Shown: piece by piece, positions 52,828 through 64,000 of the stretch | How positions within the stretch are numbered: the first letter of the stretch is position 1 | How the letters are laid out: every line of letters starts with the position of its first letter | Assembly (NCBI RefSeq): GCF_029784135.1 | Contig: NC_073746.1 | Span: forward strand, 260,873,598 to 260,937,597 | DNA: 64,000 nt | Reading direction: 5' to 3' | From: Toxorhynchites rutilus septentrionalis | Lineage: Eukaryota; Arthropoda; Insecta; Diptera; Culicidae | Made by a program: the position numbers and the translations under genes | Notes under the pieces: model-generated | Told to the model about the DNA's origin: nothing | The model's input: the letters and a program-made list of their open reading frames with translations, nothing else | The model's database searches: none

Positions 52828-53515
52828 AGAACTTGTCAATATCCTAATCCTACTCAAAGTTATTGATGTTTTTTTACTCAAAAATTCATGATTTCAATTC
52901 TAATTTACTCAAACACGAAAAATAACATAGTTTTGGAAATCACAAATCATGTAGAGTGAAAAATGCTCTTTCAAATACCGCCAATAAAATTTGTTTATGT
53001 TTGCCCCAGAAAGAATGACAAACAATTGAAGAGAGCGTATTTTTTTGGGAAGAAATATCAATAACTTCGAGTGAAGTTGAGATATTGACAAGTTCTGCAT
53101 CGAAAAATGTTTGTATAAGTAAGTTTCAAAAGTTTTTCGAAGACAGTTTGTATGAAGAATTTGAATTATAAAAGTTAGAGCAAGAAAACAGTTTTTTCGT
53201 GGTGTCTCTAACGTAACTTAGAAAAAAGACGCTCGATTATTTCAAGAAATAGAAAAAAAATTGTTCTACAAAGATGTCTGGAATAACTGGGACTACAACA
53301 TTATCGAACTATGTTCACCTCTATCTTTAAGGATAAGGAAGCTAAATTTTGTATTTCATCGACAAGTTTGGTCACCGTATTTTTGATAACATAAAAATGA
53401 GCGCTCTATCATATGTAACAATTTTGTCTCATACAGTTTTTGTCTAGAGAATAACTATCGAGCTCTGAATGCTAATTTCCACTTAAATACATCTCCTGGA
53501 CCATTGTGCAGTGTA
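52828..53515 (+). repeat. Repeat Z, copy 2
   Basis: Matches 25143-25810 along its length. It directly follows the stem of the MITE at 51826. No coding. Confidence 0.7.
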
Positions 53516-55479
53516 AAACAGTCTTGAAATTTGTAGGTCCGGATAAGTGCTGTAAATTTTGGATATATCTGTCTCGTAATATGTAATTGGTGGAGAAAGG
53601 AACGCTAGCATCACAATCCGTCGACCAATGTTATAGGATATTCAACGTTATTTATTGTACGACTTATAGGCTTTAGAATTATTATTTAGAATTATGGTGA
53701 CTATATACCAAAGAGGAGCGCTCTTGTTGTAGATGACGGAAAAGGAGAGTGAAATTGAGTTTCTCTTCGCTACACAGAAGATATGGACATCACTGGCTCG
53801 AAATGTAATTGCAGCGTTCGTTCTACTGACACAGAGGAGCGAGGAAATATTGCAATTTAGGCCCCGCTCTTTTTCATTTTATTGGGTTTACACAAACCAT
53901 TCCGGATATCGAACACACTTAGATGTGAATGAACTGAAAAGTTTAAAGCCTCTGTAATTCAACAAAACATCATTATCAAATAAACAGCCTAACTCAGACA
54001 AGCTAGCAGACAACAGTCTCCCCAATGCTAGTATCACACGCAGTGGTTTTGCTTGATACAAATTCCAAGAGGAAATGTCGATGGAAAATATGTCTATAAA
54101 AATGGAAGATATCGCACACTGCACTGTAATTTTGTTCGATGATGTCATCGCGCCACATTTTTTATGCCTGGAGGTGAGGTAAACCTGGAGGTAAACTTGA
54201 CATTATTTTCTCATCAATAAATAGACATAAAATTCAGTAAATATCAAGTGTCAATAATAATTAAAATATTAGTCATTCAAGTGCGCGTAACACAATTTAT
54301 ACAGTATCTTGTCAACCCCTGGGAAACCCATATCGACGATATTGACCACTTAGAGAATCCCTGCTCGGAATTGTAAAGTCCATTAAGGACGCATGATATT
54401 TTCTTCTGTTAGCTTTGAAAAATATAAATGTATAAAAGTTTTCTGTCAATTGGCATTAGTATTTAATAGAAGAAAAGAGGCTAAATCAGAAGTACCATCT
54501 TTCGATATGTTCGGAAGGGATGATTTTTGAAAGGCTGTTATAACTGTACACCGGAAAATTAAATGTATATAATTTTAAGCTTAAAGTTTCTAATTTAAGA
54601 ATTACTATTTTTCACTTTGATATATGTTGTAACGAATGTACAAAAATATCTGGGAAAAAAAATATGCATAGCGGTATTTTTCAATTCTTTTTTTCAAATT
54701 TTTTGTAGGCAAAGCTAATTATGTTGTAACCATACCAACAATTAACACAATTAGCACAATAATTCAACGGAGGTGATCGTACATCTCACTCTAAAGGCCA
54801 CGAGATCAATTCTCACTCCCGAAATTCTCCCTTTGGAATGGAAGTAAAGCCGTCGCCCGAGAAACGAACCAGCCAAAAAGCTGAAAGTCACTATAATGAA
54901 GCAAAAAGAAAATAATTCAATCATGTGATTCATAGAACGTTCCAATAAGACCATCTACTACAAAGATATCCGGAACTACAAGGACAGGCTGGAAAATGAG
55001 AATAATATTATTGTAAAACGATTCCCGTTCTCGAAAGAAGAACATTCTGTGAAACTGTAAGAGTAACTTTAAGCAGTAACTTTAAGCTTTAAGCAAAAAA
55101 TGGAAAAAATATACCAGATGAACTAATTTTAATCCGAAGCTGCCATTTACATAGTTAGAAACCAAAAGGTTGTCTAATCAAAATATTGGATCAAATCAAA
55201 ATGAATATCGATATGGCTGTTCGGGATACATGTATTACCTTATTTCAATCTAATTAATTTATGAGATACAAAACAATCATCGAAATTTATTCAAGTATCT
55301 ACGTATAACATGATAGTCTAGTCGCATAGGAATATTGAACGAAGTCTGAAAACATGTTAACTGTGAATAATCATAACTCAAAAACGAAAAGAATCACATC
55401 TCCGATTTTTGGATATGAAACATAGAGAATATAGCACCCTAAAATGGAAATGGCCACCTTAATAAAAAAATAAAAAAAG
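53516..55479. other. Unassigned sequence
   Basis: AT-rich with frames below 90 codons. May belong to a composite element bounded by 51826 and 55548. No gene seen. Confidence 0.4.
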
Positions 55480-55548
55480 GGTTTATTATTTTACGATAAG
55501 GAACAGAACCATAAATTCTGAGAACCACTATCAGACATGGAATGGTTG
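55480..55548. repeat. Mirrored terminal repeat of the 51826 family
   Basis: 'ataaggaacagaaccataaa', 'tctgagaaccactatc' and 'catggaatggttg' are the reverse-complement of the end at 51826-51910, with mismatches. Confidence 0.65.
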
Positions 55549-58500
55549 TTTGAATGTTAATATTACAAGAAATAGTGATCACACAGGAAATCGATAGGCT
55601 ATTTTGGAAGCTTGATTGAATTTTGTACAATTTCAAATTGTTACTTAAGCGAAAAATAATTTTTATTCATCATTTACGCCTCCTGCTCCTCTGATTTACT
55701 CAAAATTATGATCAATCGGGGAAGAAAAACATATCAATATGAAGTTTTTCAGGCATTTTGGGAACACAAGAAATTCAAGATTACTAGAACAAAAATTTAA
55801 CCACAAAAAAAAATTACATATTACACATACACATATCAAAGAAAAAATATGTAACTAAAAGGTTTAGAAACATTTATTATATTTCTCATCATTTTGAAGC
55901 CACGAGCTTCGGTGCTCATTATTCATGAAACTCCAACCTTTCCATCCTCCAAAATCGCTAAAAAAATGGAACAGAGCCTCTAGTTTATATCATATATTAT
56001 ATGTATTGTATTGAATATGTATTCCCCATTTACCAGGTCGATTGTATCAAAAAAGAAAGATGTCATACCTTGATGAATTGCTTTTAGTCCTTAAAATTCC
56101 TTAAGGTGAATATTTCACGTGGATATAGGTCAATCCGAATGTTATTCCTAGTTCTTTAAATTGTGTTCTGATGATCATATATTCCTTCATCCATAACATT
56201 TGAAATTTTCTTTACTTCACCACTAACACAATGTATCATCCTCCAAATTTTTTTTTCTTAATCACTTCTGACAAACGCGTAATCAATAAGACACTCAATC
56301 AGCACTTTCAATAAACAATAAGAATGTTACACCGTCAACAAGAAGCGAGAATAATGTTTGTACTGAAAGATATAACATTTTTGCTTTCTCCAGCACTGAA
56401 ACCCTGTAAACACTTCTATCCTCTGTTTCAAATCACAGCGTTCCAATGTGTCACTATACAAAGTAAAGTTTCTTTTCTTCTGTTTCCGAGGAAAAAAAGG
56501 AATTTGCAAAACAGCAAAAACTGTGGCATCCAATATGGGTGCCGAATTCTTGAATATTAAATCAACCGGGAACACGCGTCTTCCGGAGAGGACGTGTTGA
56601 TACCATCTGGCAGCTTGTTCCGAGACGAATCCCCACACGTGCTGATGAAGAACGATAAAACTCGTCCTTGGTATACGTGGTCACCCAGAATACGTCGTCA
56701 AGTTCCAATCAAAACAAAAAAAAAAGGAAAAACAAAACTACCGGTCTGCTTGGTTCCTCATCATTGGCTGTCTCCTACCGCTCGGCACCGTAAACTAGCA
56801 ATTAGAGACACGATTCGACCGACATCTGTTACAGCGCCGTTTAAAAAGGAACATTTTTCCCACCAGCATGATACAATTTTAATATATCCTCCTAAGACCG
56901 CGCATACATACTAGACATTGGAGTCCTCGTCACAAATAGAAAAAAGAAACTTACCACAAATTTCCCGCAGTATTTTCCATGCCTCCCAGCCGTTTTTAAT
57001 CTCATTAATGTTTTATGCAAGCAGCATTTTCCCCGCCCTTTCAGCGTCGAACGGAAAACCTTCGGTAAGGCCCTGTGTATCAGTAAATGGCTTTCCCAGA
57101 TTTCTGGTTTTAGGTTTGAGAGGCCTGACTTTGTTGTCGCATCAACTTTTGATACAACCGTAAATCATCTCATTCGAGGATGATTTGTATTCCGCTTGTA
57201 GCGAGCAGAAAAGTGCCTCTAATATCGTAGAAAAATCAACATAATCGGAGCTGAATTGCAACAGGACACGAATTAAATTCATACCATCTGAAAACTGATT
57301 GGGAATCGGAAGTAGAATATTGATTACTTGTTTGTAATGAAATTTTCAGAACAATCTCAAGAAAAATGGTAGGGAATTGTGAAAATGACGTTACAATCAG
57401 TCCAGTTTTTTTTTATTGGGAGTGGGAAGCACAATAATTCTGCAGAAGCAATTTCCTAATAATCTTTCAGGAACAATCATTCGATATGTACCAACCACGT
57501 CCATTATTCAAAAGGAAGCAGCCAAAGTTCCACGTCGAGGCTCAAATAATTTGGAGGAAAACGTTTGCCATCTACATTTCACCTGAATGGCAACCAAATA
57601 ATAACGTAATAATCGATGTAATTAAATTTCAACAATATGGTTATGGTTACACCTGAACAATCTAGCAGACTCTGATCAAGTGATTGAGCGAAAATAATGT
57701 TTTCCTGTTTTGATTGATTTCGTTGAAAAGCTTCTGTTCATCGATCTTGTGAATAAGCAGTGGCCCAACTCGAATAAAATCAAACAACTGAGCTTATGCG
57801 TCATCCTTGCCACGCAATACCAAGAAGCAATAGATTAATTAAACATTGGAGTGGTTCAGAGAAACAAAATCAAGAATAGTGTGCCTACTAAACTTAGGGT
57901 TATGAACAAGTTGCTTTGGTATATGCTAAGAACATGAACTTTCGGCTGACAAGACCAACAAAACTTTGGGAAAAACAAAAATAATGAACAAAATAATATA
58001 TTAATTTATTTCCGTCCGTTGAATTTTATTTCAATGCAGCTCGCGGCAGTAATCGTAATCGATTAGTAAGATAGAGCGCTGAATTAAATGTTTCAAAATG
58101 AATCGTTTGAAGCTAGTTTTCCTTATGTTAGTTAGTCTCATGCCCTGGTATGACTGTACACGTGACTAGATTTGACCTAGATAACTGATACCAATAGATA
58201 ATGATAATGATTACCTTTATTAAACTGTTCAATAATTTGTCTCCGAAAATATTATTCTAATAAAATATAAAACAATAAAATATTATCTCATAATAGCTGG
58301 GTACAAATATTTTCAAACATATCTGTGATATAAAATAGTCGCGTTTAAAGCGTTCGAAATCTTTCATTTTTGTATTACGAGTTCAACATTTCTTACGTAT
58401 TCCTTCATGTGTATTTTTAAACCCAATCTACATTAATGAGAAATTAATGCCAAAAGAGTTAAATCCAATGCACATATTGGAAACATTATTTATGTTCGAA

Positions 58501-59439
58501 GCTTAAAAAGAAGGGGAGGGGGCGTTTTCGACCTCATACGAAAACTTTAAAGCGATGATCGTTGTTTTTTCTCGAACAAATAACGAAAGACAACACAGTT
58601 CGACCAGCAGTAAAAAATAGCCTCTCGTCTCTTCTTTTTCTTTTTGAATTATGCATACACAGATGTTGCTATGGGAAAGAAAAGTTTTCGGAACGTGTAG
58701 AAAAGAAAGTTATACCCCGAATAATCTATCCATGTCGATATTTATCTTGTTCTGGTAAAGTGTAAGTCGATTCATTCAATCCATGGTCAAAGGATTGTGA
58801 AGTTATGCTCAAATAAATCATTTTTGGTTATCTGAAGAAAAATTATGGTTATCGGGACACTTATATATAAGGCTACCCATGTATCGCACAACGATGCAAA
58901 AAAAACTCAATTATTTTGGGATATTAATTTGTAAGTACATATTTATAATCATGAGTTATTCTATTACAAGGCTGATCGAAAAACTTTTTTGGAAAAAGCT
59001 TTTTTTAAAATTATACATCACTTCCATTATTGTAAAATTTATTGATATAAATATTATTATAATGGAAAATTGAAATATTCGATTTTTTTACATTCTCGGG
59101 TAGCTTATAACAATCAAAATGTTAACGCCCCCCGAACATAATGTAACTTATTTGTAAATAATTTAATTAATTCATGACAACGCGTAAAAGTGAGGTAAAA
59201 ACCCGTTTTTCTCGAAATGTTCGTACTGAATATTTCAATAAAAAAAAATTTTCAGCATGTAAAAATACATCATAGAGCCGCCATTTTAAGGATGTTTTAA
59301 ATTTTGAAAATGCGCTACGCATTAGTGGATACATTTTTACGCATTTGTACTAGCAATCTGTGTTCCTCCTACTATGAAAAGCCAACGAGCAGAGGGTTTG
59401 GTTTTTGTGGGTGCGAGCCCCACATGACATCTGGGTTAA
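55549..59439. other. Unassigned sequence
   Basis: No gene supported. Frames up to 106 codons (56594-56914) and 81 codons (56918-57163) have no domain. A purine-rich patch and a T-run lie at about 57405-57420. Confidence 0.45.
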
Positions 59440-60227
59440 TTACAGGTAATGCTTGTATGTACAATGTAATACTGGCCACTGAAACCAGTTGGAACGACAC
59501 AGTGAAAAGTGAAGAATTATTTGGTAGCAATTTTAACGTGTTTAGGTGTGATCGGGATTTGCCATTGTGTGATAAAAAATCGGGGGGTGGTGTACTCATT
59601 GCTGTAAATGCCTTGTATAGAATACTCTTTATTTATCGATAGCACAAGTACACGCCCCCGCCGATTGCGATTTTGAGATAAATTTTGATTTCAAAAAGGC
59701 AGACTACGAGCAAATTAATTGTAAGCTTAATGATATAAATTGGTCTTTTTTACTTAAAGATGAAAAGAACATACACAAAGCTGTTGAAATTTTTGATGAT
59801 AATCTGTATAGAATCATAAGCGAACATGTTCCAACAAGAAAGAAAAAACTTAATACAAATTCAAAAACACCAGTATGGTTCACTCGTGATATTAAAAATC
59901 TCAAAAACAAAAAACAAAAAGCTCATAAAAGATACAAAGCCAGCGAAACTTTGGATAATTTAATCATATACAAAGATATTTGTAAAAACCTTGATGCGAA
60001 AATATCACTAGAATATGAAAGGTATATTACAAGGATAGAAAATAATATTAAATCCGATCCTAAGAAATTTTTTAATTTTGCCAGCGATAAGATGAAATCT
60101 AATAATTTTCCATCAAGTATGAAATTTGGAGAATACGTTGGATCAAATGATAGTGATATTAGTAATCAATTCGCCCGTTTTTCCAAGGTAACTACACAAC
60201 AAATAACGTGGTTCGAGATTACGATTA
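59440..60227 (+). pseudogene. CR1/Jockey-type ORF2, endonuclease and linker remnant
   Basis: The first part reads NVILATETSWNDTVKSEELF (catalytic Glu in TETSW), FRCDRDL and KKSGGGVLIAVN, then breaks at about 59620, losing the rest of the endonuclease. The linker then reads FKKADYEQINCKLNDINW, VPTRKKKLN, PVWFTRDIKNLKNKKQKAHK and FFNFASDKMKSN, typical of the region between endonuclease and RT. A frameshift near 60200 moves the RT to another frame. Confidence 0.8.
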
Positions 60228-61114
60228 TTTTTCGTTTTTACCCGAGTGTGCAAACTCGGTCTCAATTAACAATATTACCGCTAATGAACTTCTTATCGCG
60301 CTGGAGGGTCTAGATTCATCTAAAGGTCCCGGGCCGGATGGTATCCCTCCAATGTTGTTGAAAAAGTTGGCACCGGCTTTCGTTCGTCCTTTGTCCTTGC
60401 TTTTCAATTTATCGCTAAAATTGGCAATATTTCCTTCTGTCTGGAAAAAATCATTCCTACTACCCATATTCAAATCGGGTAACCGTTCTGACATAAATAA
60501 CTATCGTGGCATCGCCATATTATCTTGTATTCCCAAATTCTTTGAATCTATTGTCAATACTAAAATGTTCAATCAGTTAAAACATTATATTTCACCGAAT
60601 CAACATGGTTTTTATAAAGAAAGATCCACTGCCACAAATCTGTTAGAATTTGTATCCTATTCTCTTGCGGTAATGGATAGAGGCAACGTTGTCGAGACTC
60701 TTTATACAGACTTCAGCAAGGCTTTCGACAGAGTAGATATTCCAATGCTTATTTTCAAGCTCCAACGTATGGGAGTAACTGGAAATTTATTGAAGTGGGT
60801 AGAATCTTACACAGTTTGTTCGTTTTAGAGGAAAAATCTCTAATCCAGTGAATGTCACATCCGGAGTTCCACAAGGTTCTCACTTAGGCCCTTTACTTTT
60901 CATCCTATTCGTAAATGATGTGTCACTAGTATTAACTAACCTCAACATTCTAATATATGCTGATGATATGAAATTGTACATGGAAGTAACCAAATGTAGT
61001 GACCATGTGATTTTCCAACAAGAAGTAGATGTTTTCTTCGAATGGTGCGTGAAAAGTCTTTTAGATATTAATGTGAAAAAATGTAATATTATATCGTGTG
61101 AAACGAAAACATGA
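60208..61114 (+). pseudogene. CR1/Jockey-type reverse transcriptase remnant
   Basis: RT motifs in order: SSKGPGPDGIPPMLLKKL, FKSGNRSDINNYRGIAILSC, NQHGFYKERSTATNLLEF, YTDFSKAFDRVDI, then after a frameshift at about 60825, NVTSGVPQGSHLGPLLFI and ILIYADDMKLY (catalytic YADD at about 60957), then CNIISCETK. All three catalytic Asp positions are present, but the frame is broken. Confidence 0.88.
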
Positions 61115-61227
61115 AACTTATGACTTCATATGTTCTCTAGGATTTGAAACTGTAGAGATGCGTCAAAATTAGAGATTTAGGTATAATTCTTGATTCGAAA
61201 CTCACTTTTGGCGAACATTACAATACA

Positions 61228-61527
61228 ATGATCAATAAAGCAAATAGTATGCTCGGTATTGAAACACTTGAGAAACGCAGAGAAAATGCCGCAATTTCAT
61301 GTTTAATTGACTTAGTTTCACACAGGATTAGCTCTGAAAACTTACATGAAAATCTAAATTTTTATGCACCAACACGAGCCTTGCGAGCACGGAATTTGTT
61401 CAAACCAACTTCATTTCGAACTTTATATGCTATGAATGGTCCATTTAATAGAATGATGAGAACGTACAATAAGTACAGTAATGTAATTGATGTGACAATT
61501 GTTGTCTACTATAGTTTGACGAAATAA
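61228..61527 (+). pseudogene. CR1/Jockey-type ORF2 C-terminal remnant
   Basis: Reads LEKRRENAAISCLIDLVSHR, NLNFYAPTRALRARNLF and NGPFNRMMRTYNKY, the usual C-terminal tail of these elements, and stops at 61525-61527. The section between RT and tail is shortened. Confidence 0.75.
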
Positions 61528-61591
61528 AGAAATCAATCATAATCAATCCCAGATAAGGCTGGTAGAGCTTTCCTAACCTATATAAAAAAAT

Positions 61592-62116
61592 CAGCCATTC
61601 CAAGCCAAACCGATACAGTGGTTCTCAGATTTTCGTGAAAAGTGTTAGTTTTGTTCCTTATCGCAAAATATTAGATGCGCATTTTTTTTTATTTCTTCAT
61701 TAGGGTGCTCATTTCCATTTTATGGTGGTCCGAAAAATCTTTTTTTTCCAAGAATGATTTTTTTAAATTCATAACTTTTGAACTACTGGACCGATTCAAA
61801 TGATCGATATATCAAATTAAATCCATTTAGCTATCTTTTTATACTTGCGAAAAAATTGGATATTGTTTTCGAAATAATTGATAGCATTTGTTTTTTTATT
61901 GTTCACATGGCTTTGGACTAGAGGGCGCCATATTTTTTTATATTTTTTTTCTTGAGAGGCTCAAATAACTCAAAAACGATAATAATCTTTGATTTTTGGA
62001 TATATTTTGTAAACAAACTCAGCTGAGCAGATTCTAATATTTTGCGATAGGGAACAAAACTACCACTTTTCACGAAAATCTTAGAACCACTATGTCGGTT
62101 TGGTATTGAATGGCTG
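61592..62116. mobile_element. MITE with about 85-bp inverted repeats
   Basis: 525 bp, CAGCCATTCCAAGCCAAACC at the left and CAGCCATTCAATACCAAACC on the other strand at the right. Similarity extends about 85 bp inward ('gattttcgtgaaaagtg', 'tatcgcaaaatattaga'). No coding and no clear target duplication. It sits just after the CR1/Jockey-type tail. Confidence 0.85.
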
Positions 62117-62847
62117 CATACTAAAACATATGCACTACACCCAAAATTAATGTTAAGCAAATATTTTGTCATCCTGATTTATTAGATTAAATGAGCCTAA
62201 AAATAAAATAAAATGTCATGACTCTCAAATGCTGGAATGGCATTTGTATAATATATACGGTATTGCATTATAAGATCAATATGAGCGAGCGAATCAAGGA
62301 CACATAGGAGATAACACGCATTGAAGCTTTTCGCATATTTTGCCACATACACGACCCAGATCGAGATAGATAAAGATTCATGTTAAGTTCTTCTTTTTAC
62401 TCTCAGAAAACAATTTCCAACTTCATTTTATAATGAGCTGTAATATTATCACTCATTAACGCCACAGCACCAGTAGCTATGTGGAAAGCGTGTCCTGTAA
62501 AACAGCCTCGCATTTCTTCCGGACTTGTTTCGAACCCCGTTGACATTGTTTGCACTATTTTTTAAGTGCAATCCCAAAAGTGATGAAAAAAGAAAAAAGA
62601 AAGAGATGTCTGACCCCATACATGCAAACATTTTAAAGCTTTTGAGACAGATGATTTTATTTGCTTATTTGACGCTTCAGGAGACGTAAAGGCATTTTTT
62701 CTGGCAACGCTAGTTTTTGGGTGTAGTTTCAAGATTTCAAGACATTTTTTATCCCATATATTCATTTCCTTCAGCGCATTTAGCAGTTCAGCTGTAACTA
62801 AAAGTTGCTAAATGAGCCTAAATAAAATAAACTGTTGGGATAAAAAA
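62117..62847. other. Unassigned, with SINE-like tails
   Basis: 'gagcctaaaaataaaataaa' near 62193 and 'gagcctaaataaaataaa' near 62813 resemble the tail of the SINE at 32409. No boxes are seen. No gene. Confidence 0.4.
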
Positions 62848-63957
62848 AATTACTTTCTTGGTGACTAAATAAACGAAATAAACTCTATCTGTTAATCTCA
62901 ACTACCTCGAAAAGAGTAAGAGTGCTTCATTATGATCAAGATTAGCGCATATGCAATCCTAGTTGAAAGCAGATTTGCGACTGGCACGCGAGCTCAAATA
63001 AATTAATAACTTAATATAACTTATTGAATAACTTGGTCTTCCCCAAATAATTATTTGGTACACAACCTTAACACCTGCTTCACCATAGCGTCAGCATTGC
63101 ATGCATTGATGACAGAAAACAAACAATGTTAACTGCTTGAAAAAAGGCTGAATATTTGCCTCAGCAAAGATTCATTACTAATACCCTAGCGTGAATATTT
63201 CCCTCCCGCTATCTTCCCTCCTAGTTTATATTTATCATTATTGTTGCATCGTTACAGGGCCAATGCACACGGGAGCAGATACAAATGGGGTTTCAACGTA
63301 GCGGAGATGCACTATTTTTACGTACGGGTTATGAAGCACGCACGTACGCATACAAATATCCATATACGATGGCTTGAAGCAACTAAATATACACACACTT
63401 ATCTCCGTTTTGCGCTCTTCTCAACAGAAGCCCTTTCTGTTAATATTGCTAGTCTAGATTAGCTCAGCTGTCATCCTTTGTGGAGAGAGTTTTCCTATCG
63501 TTATGCGAAACCAAATCACTGACAAAATTACAGAACATTTATTTTCTTGGTGAGCTGACGATAGCCTAGCTTGATGTTCACCCACACAATTGCAATGCAA
63601 TGGCGTCAGTTTGATGTAATGATTGCAATGCCAGAAACATCAGCGATTGAGTAATTTAGTCGCGTCCACAGCTCAATCCGAAACGAAGACATGTGATGAC
63701 GTAAAACAAGGAAGAACTAGCGATATTCATTGCTTTGAATATAGAACAATAGTGAAAGTTTCCTTGCTTGAGACTTTAAACTCCTTCAGTTCATTCGTCA
63801 CTAACCTTCAAAAAGGCCCTTGGAAAACTTTACTTTATCCATCATATTACTCCTCCACCCCCATTGTCTTGAGAAAGGCATTCGATCCCTCGCCGTCCAG
63901 CTCACCCAGCAACGATGTTGTTCAGTCGATTCCCTCACGAAGAATGAAAGTTTGCCA
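62848..63957 (+). repeat. Unclassified repeat X, copy 2 (not split)
   Basis: About 1.1 kb, the intact counterpart of the split copy at 11560-15540. It carries 170 bp of its own (63150-63320). Its empty site near 63557 proves the hAT-like insertion in copy 1, and the junction near 63515 proves the 1.2-kb repeat insertion. It may run on beyond the window. Confidence 0.75.
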
Positions 63958-64000
63958 GGGGTCAGGTCAGGTTTTGTATTATAGAGACATCAAACTATCT

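Larger units (their letters stand above)
59440..61530 (+). mobile_element. CR1/Jockey-type non-LTR retrotransposon, degenerate
   Basis: 5'-truncated copy with remnants of an AP endonuclease, an RT domain and a C-terminal tail, ending near 61530 in 'aaataaagaaatcaatcat'. No RNase H is seen, unlike elements A and B. It has an internal endonuclease deletion and at least three frameshifts, so it is dead. Confidence 0.85.

Noticed and set aside
56594..57163. 106- and 81-codon plus-strand ORFs upstream of Orco as a 5' exon or neighbour gene
   Set aside because: No domain, no splice signals consistent with joining to the Orco ATG, and no repeat or homology clue.

Overview
This window is nuclear DNA from a mosquito, most likely a culicine. 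It is AT-rich and intron-bearing, and most of it is transposable-element (TE) debris. The one host gene I can support is Orco (the mosquito Or7 orthologue, the odorant receptor coreceptor). It lies on the minus strand from 50111 down to 26576 in eight coding exons that join to a 478-residue protein, the usual mosquito Orco length. I cannot place the species from the sequence alone. Protein names and TE classes are recognised by motif, not by a search.

Layout. 1-26 kb (downstream of Orco) is gene-poor repeat territory: Helitron-type tandem units with a long GACGGACA microsatellite (2.1-7.3 kb); an unclassified repeat split by a 1.2-kb repeat and by a hAT-like element with 8-bp target duplications (11.6-15.5 kb); a second 98-99% identical copy of the 1.2-kb repeat (17.3-18.5 kb); an internally deleted mariner with perfect terminal repeats (20.7-21.3 kb); and a shattered R1-clade retrotransposon carrying a TTAA MITE, a SINE and a mariner fragment (21.6-24.8 kb). 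26.6-50.1 kb is Orco. Its 6-kb intron 5 holds a Helitron-type 5' end and a SINE with clean target duplications. Its 15-kb intron 2 is about 94% TE: a pogo element contains I-clade retrotransposon A (plus strand), which contains a second I-clade element B (minus strand) with both ORFs open. 50-64 kb (upstream of Orco) holds a Tc1/mariner deletion derivative, long-inverted-repeat MITEs, a decayed CR1/Jockey-type retrotransposon and a second copy of the repeat seen at 11.6-15.5 kb.

How it works together. Orco is the obligate partner of the tuning odorant receptors, and everything else is selfish DNA. The most informative structure is the dated nest in Orco intron 2 (host intron, then pogo, then I-A, then I-B), with target-site duplications that fix the order of insertion. 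The two I elements have almost identical ORF2s but divergent 5' UTRs and ORF1 N-terminal parts, which suggests a mosaic origin. I found no wholly new gene system. The observations most worth checking are the A/B mosaicism, the 102-bp stop-free 3n intron inside Orco exon sequence, and the unclassified 1.2-kb repeat pair.
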